NCBI RefSeq assembly: GCF_023821985.2 | Contig: NZ_CP098805.1 | Coordinates: forward strand, 3,534,001 to 3,598,000 | Length of the DNA stretch: 64,000 nucleotides | Origin: Dyadobacter chenhuakuii | GTDB taxonomy: Bacteria; Bacteroidota; Bacteroidia; Cytophagales; Spirosomataceae | Direction: 5' to 3' | Notes under the pieces: model-generated | Told to the model about the DNA's origin: nothing | The model's database searches: none | Seen by the model: the letters and a program-made list of their open reading frames with translations, nothing else | Position numbers and translations under genes: made by a program | In this document: positions 53,078 to 62,700 of the stretch, one piece after another | Layout: every line of letters begins with the position of its first letter | Position numbering within the stretch: position 1 is the first letter of the stretch

Positions 53078-53806
53078 CTATTTCCTTATCTTTTCGATCC
53101 TTATATAGGCAAGAGACAGGAACAAAGCCATGAGGCTGAGGAGATAAATAATGTTTCGCGAATCGACAAGGCCTTTTCCCAACGCAAGATACTGCTGATC
53201 CAGTGCTCCCCAATTAAGTAACTCGGAGGCAATTCCTACTCCTGCAAGTTGTGCCAATGCAGTAAAACCTACATACCAGACGAATGCGATAAAGACACAT
53301 GCAATGAATGCGACGATCTGGTTATCGGTGAGAGAGGATGTCCAGATCCCCATGGAAACCAGCACGCCGCAGAACAGCAGAAGGCCGATATAGGAACCGA
53401 AAACGGCGGCAGAATCCACATTGCCCTCGGGGTTGCCCAGCTTGTAAACGCTGTAATAGTAAATGAGGGTAGGTAAAAGGGTGATGGCCACGAGAACCCA
53501 GTTTGCAAAAAACTTGCCCAGCACAAGCTCAATGTTGCGCAATGGCTTGGTTAGCAGCAGTTCCAATGTCCCGTTCCTGGCTTCTTCCGAAATCGAGCGC
53601 ATCGTAATAGCGGGAATCAGAAAAAGCAGCACATACGGAGCCAGCTGGAAAAATGAGCCCAGATCGGCATAACCGTAATCAAGAATATTGGAATCAGGAA
53701 AAACCCAGACAATGAGACCAACCGCTGTCAGGAAAGCGGCCATCACAATGTAGGCGATCAGGGAATTGAAAAAGCTCCCTATTTCCTTTTGAAAAATTGC
53801 AAACAC
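53078..53806 (-). CDS. gldF: GldF-like ABC transporter permease
   Basis: A 242-residue inner-membrane permease with six hydrophobic segments. The pattern MFAIFQKEIGSFFNSLIAYIVMAAFLTAVGLIVWVFPDSNILDYGYADLGSFFQLAPYVLLFLIPAITMRSISEEARNGTLELLLTKPLRNIELVLGKF is that of GldF, the permease of the gliding-motility ABC transporter. GldF works with GldA (ATPase) and GldG. The usual gldG partner is not next to it: a sigma factor follows instead. An ordinary ABC-2 permease is an alternative, but the sequence and the nearby sprA favour GldF. Confidence 0.82.
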   Translation of the reverse strand: MFAIFQKEIGSFFNSLIAYIVMAAFLTAVGLIVWVFPDSNILDYGYADLGSFFQLAPYVLLFLIPAITMRSISEEARNGTLELLLTKPLRNIELVLGKFFANWVLVAITLLPTLIYYYSVYKLGNPEGNVDSAAVFGSYIGLLLFCGVLVSMGIWTSSLTDNQIVAFIACVFIAFVWYVGFTALAQLAGVGIASELLNWGALDQQYLALGKGLVDSRNIIYLLSLMALFLSLAYIRIEKIRK

Positions 53807-53838
53807 ATTGAAAAAATTTAAACCGAAACTGCTGCGGA

Positions 53839-54354
53839 TTATTCAAAAACTGGCTTTTCCCTGCGGATAATGGCTGCCACGACTAATGAAATGATCAGTC
53901 CCATTACAATATAACCAAACACACCTATCGCAAAAACTACCCCGGGCGACATTACTTTCTGAGAAAGCTCCATAGCCTGGTCAATCTGCGAATCGTCCAG
54001 CCCTCTTCGCTCCATATCCTCACGTACCTGGTCCATTCCCTGCGTAAGCAGTGTATTATCGATAAACTGCATGTAAAACATCGAAAAAGCCGAACTTAAC
54101 AAGCCCATTACGGCTGAGACCAACGTCCCCAGGCCCAACCCCTCGCCATACGTCATGTAACCACGGTTTTTTTCCCTGAAGTTTTTCATCGCCAGCACAA
54201 TGGCTACCACCATGAACACGAACGACAAAGAAGACAACATCTTGTTCTGGGACAACCCCGCAATATTGATGATTGTTGAGTAGATCATGATCACCACGGA
54301 CGCCAGCACGCCATATTTCAGGGCCACACGAGCGGTTGACGCTTGTTCTTCCAT
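53839..54354 (-). CDS. DUF4199-family membrane protein
   Basis: A 171-residue membrane protein with four hydrophobic helices. The DUF4199 signature is visible: FREKNRGYMTYGEGLGLGTLVSAVMGLLSSAFSMFYMQFIDNTLL in the middle, with a cytoplasmic loop rich in Glu/Asp (DQVREDMERRGLDDSQIDQAMELSQKVM), and VVFAIGVFGYIVMGLIISLVVAAIIRREKPVFE at the end. No function has been proved. The following gene is a second, more divergent member 43 bases away; both lie in the gldF-pyrC block on the same strand. Confidence 0.88.
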   Translation of the reverse strand: MEEQASTARVALKYGVLASVVIMIYSTIINIAGLSQNKMLSSLSFVFMVVAIVLAMKNFREKNRGYMTYGEGLGLGTLVSAVMGLLSSAFSMFYMQFIDNTLLTQGMDQVREDMERRGLDDSQIDQAMELSQKVMSPGVVFAIGVFGYIVMGLIISLVVAAIIRREKPVFE

Positions 54355-54397
54355 TTTTTAAGATTGTTTAGGTAAGGCAAATACTTGGTGATCAAAT

Positions 54398-54958
54398 TTA
54401 AGCTTTATTATGAAACACACCGTAATCCTGCTTTCTGAAAATAAGCGAAATAACGAGGATCGGGATGATCGCCATCACGGTTTTCTTGCTTACCTCATCC
54501 ATGATGATCTCCGAACGCTCCATGCTCCCCACGCCATTGTACATTTTGGTAAATTCAGCTTCGCCAATGTTCTTGACTAACTCCGCTTTGCCTTCGAGCA
54601 TTAGAGTCTTCATTTCGGCCAGATAATTAGTGAAAACAGATGGATCTGCATAAGTCACAAAAAAGTAGATCAGCCAGCCGGCTATCAGCGCGCCCAGGGT
54701 GTTCACTACATAACCGATCGTTAATGCTTCCCACAAATGCAAAAAGCCGTTTCCGACATATTTCCGGTAATACCAGCAAGCGCCGGCTATCAGGATAATG
54801 TGTATACCAAAATCGAGGATCTTGTTGTTTCCCAATGGCACAATGTCCATGAAGTAAAGTCCCAGAAAGAAAAGGAAAACGAGCACTCCGGTGATCAGCC
54901 CAAAGATCAGGGAGACTTTTAAAAGGGGTTTGTTAAAATATTCGATTATTGATTTCAT
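54398..54958 (-). CDS. DUF4199-family membrane protein, second copy
   Basis: A 186-residue membrane protein started at MKSIIEYFNKPLLK; an alternative start at 54967 adds three residues. Hydrophobic helices are LLKVSLIFGLITGVLVFLFFLGLYF, ILDFGIHIILIAGACWYYR, LGALIAGWLIYFFVTYA and AIIPILVISLIF. The HLWEALTIGYVVNTLGALIAGWLIYFFVTYADPSVFTNYL stretch and the Glu-rich loop are related to the neighbour, so the two genes share a DUF4199 fold. It overlaps the dihydroorotase-like gene by four bases, suggesting coupled translation. Confidence 0.85.
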   Translation of the reverse strand: MKSIIEYFNKPLLKVSLIFGLITGVLVFLFFLGLYFMDIVPLGNNKILDFGIHIILIAGACWYYRKYVGNGFLHLWEALTIGYVVNTLGALIAGWLIYFFVTYADPSVFTNYLAEMKTLMLEGKAELVKNIGEAEFTKMYNGVGSMERSEIIMDEVSKKTVMAIIPILVISLIFRKQDYGVFHNKA

Positions 54959-56238
54959 AGATACCATTCCTGTTTTCCGTTATTGACAACGCCTCTCACT
55001 TTTCCACGCAGCTCTTGTCCCAGAAATGGTGTGTTTTTTGATTTCGAAAAGCTTTTATTAAATGTCCAGTTCGTGTCCTTTTCAAAGAAAGTGAGGTTCG
55101 CCAGCGCGCCTTCTTCCAGCAAAGGGTCCTGTAATCTCAAAACCCGGCGCGGTCCCGAAGTGAATTTTTCAATGATGTCCTCCACACCTAATCCGCTGTA
55201 CATTAATGCAAGCGAAAATGCCGTTTCCAGGCCGGTCATACCGAAATCCGCATGGTCAAATTCAAGATTCTTACTCTCCTCATCATGTGGGTTATGATCC
55301 GAAACAATGGCATCAATGGTCCCGTCAGCAAGTGCTTCCTTAATTGCCTCCACATCTGCCGCGGAACGGAATGGCGGGTTCACTTTCAGGTTTGTATCAA
55401 AATTAATCAGATCGCCGTCCGTAAAAGCGACTTGGTGCGCGGCGATGTCGCAGGAAACGGGCAAACCATTCCTTTTCGCTTCACGGATCAGTTCTACGGC
55501 TCTTTTTGTAGAGATTAATGAGATGTGTAATGCGGGGGAATCAGATTTATACATGCTTTTTTCAAGCGCGTATTCCAGCAATTTCAGGTCCCGGTTCAGC
55601 ATCATTTCTTCTGCCAGGGAAGGAATGCCTTTCGTGCCGATCAATGTGCTTGTCAGGCCCTCATGCATCTGCCCGTAAAGCGTCAGTTGCCTGTCTTCCG
55701 GCCGGTTCATCAGCAACGCATTGAGCGGTTGCAGATATAATATGGTTTTCAAAAACAAATCTGCATTCTGCACCGGATGTTCGCCATCGGTAAACGCTAT
55801 GGCGCCCGCCTCATGCAGATCGATCATTTCGGTGAAATCAACGCCCTCGGCCTTCCGTGTTACCGACGCGGCCACATGCAGCTTCACCAGCCCGCCCGAG
55901 CCCGATTGGCGAATGTAATTCAATGTATCCTTGCTATGAACGACAGGTTCAGTATTGGGTAGCAGCACAATTTCCGTAAAACCGCCATGCGAAGCCGCAG
56001 CGCGTACGGATATGAGATCTTCTTTATGCTCAAACCCCGGATCACGCGAAGCCACGCGCATATCCACCCAACCTGCGGACACAAATAGTCCATTACCTTC
56101 GACCACCTCCGCACCATCTGCGTCCAGGTGGTCTCCTATCGATTTAATGTTTTTGCCTTCAATCAGAATGTCCTTAATCTGGCCGTTGAACGGAGATTTT
56201 TTATCAATGATCTGAACTGAACGGATTAATAATTTCAT
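54955..56238 (-). CDS. dihydroorotase-like protein, probably inactive (PyrC' type)
   Basis: A 427-residue protein of the dihydroorotase family. It follows class I closely: AGWVDMRVASRDPGFEHKEDL, then KVNPPFRSAADVEAIKEALADGTIDAIVSDHNPHDEESKNLEFDHADFGMTGLETAF. The metal-binding residues of the active enzymes are largely missing: the D-x-H-x-H motif is DMRVA here, the later HIAH is HISL, and only D of SDHNPH and H of AAHQ remain. Such proteins often act as structural partners of aspartate carbamoyltransferase. The start was set at MKLLIRSVQI. It lies between gcvH and the DUF4199 genes; a second, active dihydroorotase would be expected elsewhere. Confidence 0.82.
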   Translation of the reverse strand: MKLLIRSVQIIDKKSPFNGQIKDILIEGKNIKSIGDHLDADGAEVVEGNGLFVSAGWVDMRVASRDPGFEHKEDLISVRAAASHGGFTEIVLLPNTEPVVHSKDTLNYIRQSGSGGLVKLHVAASVTRKAEGVDFTEMIDLHEAGAIAFTDGEHPVQNADLFLKTILYLQPLNALLMNRPEDRQLTLYGQMHEGLTSTLIGTKGIPSLAEEMMLNRDLKLLEYALEKSMYKSDSPALHISLISTKRAVELIREAKRNGLPVSCDIAAHQVAFTDGDLINFDTNLKVNPPFRSAADVEAIKEALADGTIDAIVSDHNPHDEESKNLEFDHADFGMTGLETAFSLALMYSGLGVEDIIEKFTSGPRRVLRLQDPLLEEGALANLTFFEKDTNWTFNKSFSKSKNTPFLGQELRGKVRGVVNNGKQEWYL

Positions 56239-56251
56239 ATATGAGTATTCA

Positions 56252-56281
56252 AAACAAAAAAAAAGCTCCAAACCGGAGCTT
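56252..56281 (-). terminator. terminator after gcvH
   Basis: AGCTCC (56264-56269) and GGAGCT (56275-56280) form a short stem on the minus strand, followed by nine T. It lies 11 bases after the gcvH stop and 14 bases before the dihydroorotase-like start, so it separates the two transcripts at least partly. Confidence 0.75.
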
Positions 56282-56291
56282 CAACCTAATA

Positions 56292-56672
56292 TCAGGCACC
56301 TATAAACTTTTCGTATTCTTCGGCGGACATTAAACCTTCCTGATCGTCGGGATTGGTCAAACTGATTTTCACCATCCAGCCACGGCCGTAAGGATCCGTA
56401 TTTACAAGTTCAGGCTCGCCGTCCAATTCTTCATTCACTTCCAGCACTGTTCCTGCAACCGGGATAAACAGGTCAGAAACCGTCTTAACCGCTTCCACTG
56501 ACCCAAAAACCTCTCCTTTTCCCACTGCATCTCCCACCGTGTTGATGTCGACGTACACAATGTCACCCAATTCATTCTGCGCATGGTCCGTAATGCCAAT
56601 GGTCGCTGTATCGCCATCGATGCGAATCCATTCGTGATCCTCTGTATACTTAAGTTCTGCCGGGAAATTCAT
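56292..56672 (-). CDS. gcvH: glycine cleavage system H protein
   Basis: The lipoyl carrier of the glycine cleavage system, which shuttles the aminomethyl group between the P and T proteins. The 126-residue length is typical. The lipoylated lysine is Lys63 in FGSVEAVKTVSDLF. The N-terminal FPAELKYTEDHEWIRIDGDTATIGITDHAQNELGDIVYVD and the ending GWMVKISLTNPDDQEGLMSAEEYEKFIG are family features. It is cytoplasmic. It directly follows sprA on the same strand, an arrangement widely seen in Bacteroidota, and has a terminator behind it. Confidence 0.97.
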   Translation of the reverse strand: MNFPAELKYTEDHEWIRIDGDTATIGITDHAQNELGDIVYVDINTVGDAVGKGEVFGSVEAVKTVSDLFIPVAGTVLEVNEELDGEPELVNTDPYGRGWMVKISLTNPDDQEGLMSAEEYEKFIGA

Positions 56673-56749
56673 GGTTTAATCAGGTAAGTTGTAAACATCT
56701 TTAGTAACGCAAATTACAGGATGTCGGTCGTATTTTCCAAATCAAAAAG

Positions 56750-59700
56750 TTATTCAGCCAAATTGAATTTCAACTGTACACCGCCGGACGTGCTTGCCCG
56801 GTAAAAGGAATTGGAAACCAATGGATCGTTAAATGTCCTGTCGAAATAAAACTGCACGCTCAAACGATTGTTAACCATGTAATTAACGGTTGGGCGGAGC
56901 TGGAAGTTGATGTTACCGGCAATGGGAATGTTCTCACCATCAAACTTCCGCTGTATGGACCTCGTATCGCGGAAAGTAAGTCCCAGCTGCATCGTCATAT
57001 CATTCTTCAGTTTCTTCTTAACCCCATTGATCTTGAACGGGATGGCCACATTGTTTTTGGTAAAACCAATATTCACCGTTACATCCTGGTTGAACAGTTC
57101 CGCCATCTGCGAATTGGACAGGTTCAATGCAATGGTGCGGTCCCGGTTGTATTCGATCCTGGCGGTAACCCTGCTCTGCGTCCTGAATTCAACCCCCACA
57201 AGCGGCTGGAACTTTTCCGACAATGTGATCGTGCTCATAGAAAACACCGGAATGTATTGTCCGAGCTCATTCAATCTTTGTGAAAGAGGATAACCCGTTA
57301 CCGACAAGTTCACATAAAGCGCCTCATAATCCAGCGAAGATGTAAAGTTCCCAACGCTGTACTGCGACATGTATTTATGCCGCAAAGTGAACGAGCTGAA
57401 AAGTCGCTTAAAGCCCGCAAGCTGCGAAAGGCCATTGTAACTCAGATCCCAGTTCGGCATCGGGAATTTCAGGAACGGGTTTGTCCGCACGGTCTGCGGA
57501 TCCTTGCCTGTATAAGCTGCAAAGAATGACGAAATCAAAACGTCCTGTGAAGTTTCATTATACTCTCCGCCACTCTGGTTTTCCGCATTCAGACGATCCC
57601 TCAAAATAGCACGGTAAGCTCTGAATTTATCAAAAACAGGAGAAGAATTATCGCGTTTCATTTTGGCAAAAGCCGTTCTGAATGACAAGAACGACATACT
57701 GAATTGTCCATTCCGCAACGGGCTTTGCGACACAAAGTTACCTGATGCATCGGGCCGGTAAAATTCCTGGTAAGCATCCTGCCGTGTGAGCCGCGCTTCA
57801 ACGATCAGCCTGAAATCCTTGAACGGTTCCAATGTGGTGTTGGCGGAAAAGTTCTTTGCAATGGTCTGCTGGAAAGGCATATTCTGTTGCTCACTTTTCG
57901 TGATCCAGCCTTTTTCAGCGGCCTTGATCTGGAAATTCCGGTCTTGCTGCCCAAGGACAAATGGCAGTCCGGGTGCATTGGTGTTATCGATTCCAAAATA
58001 GCTCGGTGCGCGCAGGTAACCCGGAAGCGCCGTTGTTTCCTGAATCGAATAACTTACATTAATCCCCCGAACGGTCATTAAGGCACGCGTAACGCTTTTC
58101 AGAATGTCCGTCGTACGCATATCGATTTCCTCAATATCACCGGGGCTTCTTGCAAAATTCTTGCGTCCCGCCGAAGGTGTGTTGGCAAATTTCAAATAGC
58201 GCAGTTTGTTATAAAGCAGCACAAAATCCACCTTACCGGTAACCCCACGGTCTTTACTGTTACGGATAATGTCCCCGAATGGCAAGCCTAATGTGTCTTT
58301 TAACCCAAATGCATTGGCTTGGTATTGATAGGCCACCGAATGTTTGTAATCGGCTGTCATCCAGTCCAGAAGCGGAATTTTATCCAGAGGCAAGCGATAA
58401 GTCAGATCAATCTTTTGGTCAAAATTCTTCATCCTGCCCAGTTTCTTGAAATTGGTCCAGAGCGAGTCTTTTTTCTCAGCAGAGTTAATGTCGCCCATCG
58501 GCTCGTCGATGATCGAGTTGGCCGTTGAGTTGTAGCTCAATGTCATATTCCGGGTCAGGTTCCAGCTCAGGTCATAATAGCGGTTGAACCAGAAATATTT
58601 TTCATACAAAGGCTGAATGCCGTCCGTCGTCAGATCCGCATTCCGAAGCTGTGTTTTAAGGAACCGCCGGTCAACATCTGTACGGATCGAGACCATGTTA
58701 GGCAGCAATGTCAGGTTTACATCTTTGATGATATCGGCCCAACGACTGGTCGCTTTCCAGTTTTTGAATGGCTCCATAGGCTTCGGCTGACTGCTGTACA
58801 CGTAAGAAATGCCGCCCCGGTAATTGCGCTGCGCATATTCCTGGGTAAGAATGTTCCTCCGCTTGTCATCACTGAATGCATATGTAAACGAGAAGTTCTC
58901 AAAATCATAGAAGTGATTCCGTGCTCCGGGCTTGGTCTTGATCTTCCTGACATTGGAAAAATTAATCCCCCGTTTGATGGCATTTTCCTCCACCATACGC
59001 CGGTAACCATCCCGTTCTTCATCCGATTGCAAATTTCCCAGCGAAGTTTCTAGCGGCGTATCCGGGTCGAGCGGATTGAAATGCGGCTTTACATTTCGCC
59101 GGTCATAGCTCAGGAACAGCGGAATGCTGAAACCCCAGCTTGCGGGCAGCAGTTTATCCAATGCCACGTTGGTAGACACGCCATATTCTGTGGTGAAATT
59201 ACGGGAACGCTCGCCTATCCGCTGCTGCACGCTTCCAAAACCGAATGTTTCCAGCCTTCCGGAAGCAGTTAATGTTGCAAAATCTGCGAGTTTCGCATTC
59301 AATTGTGCAATGGCCGCAACGCCGCCTGTGTCGTCAAAGCCCTCTACGTGCATTTCATCCACCCAAATACAGAAGCTTTTCGGGCGTTCGTCCTGGGATT
59401 TGGGGTTGCGCATCCCGATCATCATGACGCGCACCGAACTTAGATCCGGGTTACCGACCACAGTCAATTTGTATCTGCCGTCGGCTGTCGTGATCGTGTA
59501 AGGCACGCTCAGGTTTCTGTCCAGCTGGCGGTTGCGTTGTGCTTTGGCTTCGATCAGATCGGCCAGGGCAATGTTCAGTTCATTCTCTTCCGGCCAAACT
59601 TCCCGATCAACTGACTGGCCCGGCAATGTTGCTTTCAGGCCGGAAAGGTCTATTTCGTAGTAATTTTGTGTAAGGTCCGTTCCAATCCGCATAAATGCGC

Positions 59701-62700
59701 CCACCATACGGTCTTCACTCTGCTCATTCTGCATGTGCACATACATGCGCAGCCTTTTGCGGAACAATAAATCCAGGTTCACATTTTTGAAAACCGCTCT
59801 GGAATCGCCATCGCGCAAATCTGTTACGCATAAGCTCATCGATTGTTCATTCAGCAAGAGCGGGGGACGCTGTGTGTTATCCTGATCGCGCTTCCAGTCT
59901 GGCGGAATGGCGTAAACGTATTTATTTGTAGCGTCTGTCTGCTCCTGACCATTCTCTTCAATGCTAACCGTTCCGACAGTGAATTTGGCATCATAAGGCT
60001 CAGGAACTTCCTGTAAGCCAGGCGCGTCCAGGTTAGCTGTATATTTTCTATATTGCTGACCAACCATTTGCAACTGCGCAAAACGCAATACGACAGGCTG
60101 CTGGAAATCAGTCAGATACATGCGCATAAAACGGATCGACTTAAAGCCGTTCATATTGCCTATCACTCCTGAAAACTCCTTGATAGGAACCCGGAAAAGA
60201 TACCAGGTTTGCTGATCGGCTGTATTAACTGTTTTATCAACAATATATCCGTTTCCAACCGCCAGCTGGTTTGGTTTCAGGTCAATTTCGTATTCATAAT
60301 AAGACTCGTTGTCATTGATCGTGTTATCCACGTTCATATCCTCGCCATCCGGCACATTGGTTGAAGCAGGCGTCACATCGGCGTTTCTGCCAAGGCTTTC
60401 GGGAGAGTTGTTCTCCATACCAATGTAATTCTTGTAACGCTGCAGAACTTTTAGATTGGCACTATCCAGACTTGCTCCCAGGAAGAACTGGAAATCATCC
60501 CCGGAAGGGTCACCCAAAATCTGCTCGCGTGCTTGGGCGGTCAGGTTAGCCGGTAATCGATCAATGAATGGTTTGAAAAAACGACGCTCCTCTTCATTAT
60601 TCAATCCATCCAAACCCACATCCTGCCGCTCACGCGCACCGGATTCGTTACTGAATGCATTAATCAGATATTGCGACTTCGTTACGTAACCCCAGGCCGT
60701 AGAATCAACATTCACGCCAACTTGTTTGGGCACAATAGGAAGCCCGTTCTCAAAATTGTAACGCTCGTCAGGAATAACATCTTCTGAAATATCACCCAGG
60801 TTGAAAACCAGTTTCCCACCGGTTGTGTTGGGTTTTTCATCTCCGCTCCCATCCCGAACTTTCCCAAGTTCATTGTTAATGAAAGGGTCCAGCATCCAGA
60901 ATTCGATGCTTTCAATGTTCGCATTATCAAAGTCATTATCCGAAGTGATCGCTCTGCTGATCGCACCAAAATTTTGTCTTGGGTTTTTCAAACGACCATT
61001 AGGCAGCAGGTCAACATTGTAGTTGTACATGCCGCGCTCGCTTGGGTAATAAGCAATGTCGAGGACATTTTGCGGATAAGATACCAGTCCGGCAATCGCA
61101 CGACGCGGGAAAATTTCATTGGGTAAATAAAGTCTCTCGTAGTAGTAGCTGCGATCCTGGTCGTCCAGGTTGCCCGGCGGATCGTAGCCGCCGCCCAGCC
61201 CTTGAGCACCGCCGAATATGTTGTCCACTGTATAAGCAGAGATTTTCGCGCGCCTGTAAGCATAATCCAATGTCTTACCATCCGTTCCCTGCCTGAACTT
61301 TGGCGGAACACCTGCCAGCCGCCATTTCTGTGGTTGCCTTGAAAGGTCATAAATGGTTCTGGTCGCTTCAAAATCGTCCACCAGCGAACGGTTATTGACG
61401 TCTTTCGAAACACCGGGTAGAATTTTGGCAAATTCACCCTTGAACTGAATGCTCGACATTTCTTTGGTCTGGATCAAGGGTAATGCATCCAGCCATTTGG
61501 TCAGGAAAGGCACGTCTTTTCTGAAATTGATATCAAAACCGAGCATTGTATTGTTAACCGGTTCATTTCCGATGGACACCCTCGTTAAGAAACCAGCAGG
61601 ACGTTCCCTGTATTTCATAATCGTGGCGCCAATGCTCATATCGCGGCTTACGACGTAATCCAGGCGCGTTCCCAGCAAGGACCGGATCTGGTTCTGGAAC
61701 ATATCGGGCCGTTCGTATTCAATAACGATCTCCCTGCCCGAGTTCATCACGCTGCCATTAAGGATACGGACCCGGCCGATTTGCGCTTCAACAATATAAT
61801 CTGAGCCCGGTGAAAGAGGGACGCCGCCGGAAGTGACGGTAACCGAAGTTTCCAGAACACCGAACGGAAGCTGGACTTCTGCGCCACCGCTGGATTGATA
61901 CGAACCTTTAATGAAAAATTTATTGCGCTCAGAAACCTGCTGCGCATCGATCATAGTCGTGGAATACAGCTCACCGAACACATATTTGTTTCTGAACTGC
62001 TCTTCGCCGGCACCAAATTTCTTGGATAGATTGCTTCCAAACGGCTCCAAAACCGGGAAGATAATGCGGCCCGATTTACTATCCACCGTAATCCCGTCCA
62101 CAAAATCGAAGTTTCCGTCGGGCTGCAGATCATTAACCGGGTTCAGCCTGTCGAGGCCCATCAAGCGGATCAATGGAATGTTGGCAATGCTGCTTTCCTG
62201 CAAGTTTGGGTTATCAATTCCGGTTTGGTCATCCTTATAAATGATCCGTAACTGAAAACCCTGCTTATCCATCTGGCTGGTTCCCAGTGCATAAATGTTT
62301 TTCATCATCAGGTTCCACATAGGAAGCTTTGTGTTGTTCCTGATCGTGGATGATTTCAGCAGTTTTAATGCAATAACCTCATTATCCCGGCGTGCCTGAT
62401 AATCCTCGGTAAGCTCACCCACTTTAAATGCCCTGCCGTTCAATGTATATTCGTAAGAAACGGCCAGCACTTCGTCGTTTCTCAATGCATTGGTTAAGGA
62501 GATGTAACCAAGCTGTGGGTGAAATGTGTAGTCACGATCAGCGATCAGCCTTTTGGCTCCTCTCAGCAATTCATAATCAACCGCTTTTTCCAGTCCCAGG
62601 CTCGTAATCGCACTATTGGTGTTATCAACCTGCCGGAACGACTCATTAGTTGTCAATGATTTATAAAGACCATTGGCCGCATTGTCAGCAGGCGAAGTAG

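Noticed and set aside
52992..53213. N-terminal extension of the sigma factor from 53213
   Set aside because: It overlaps the gldF coding region and shows no sigma-factor sequence.
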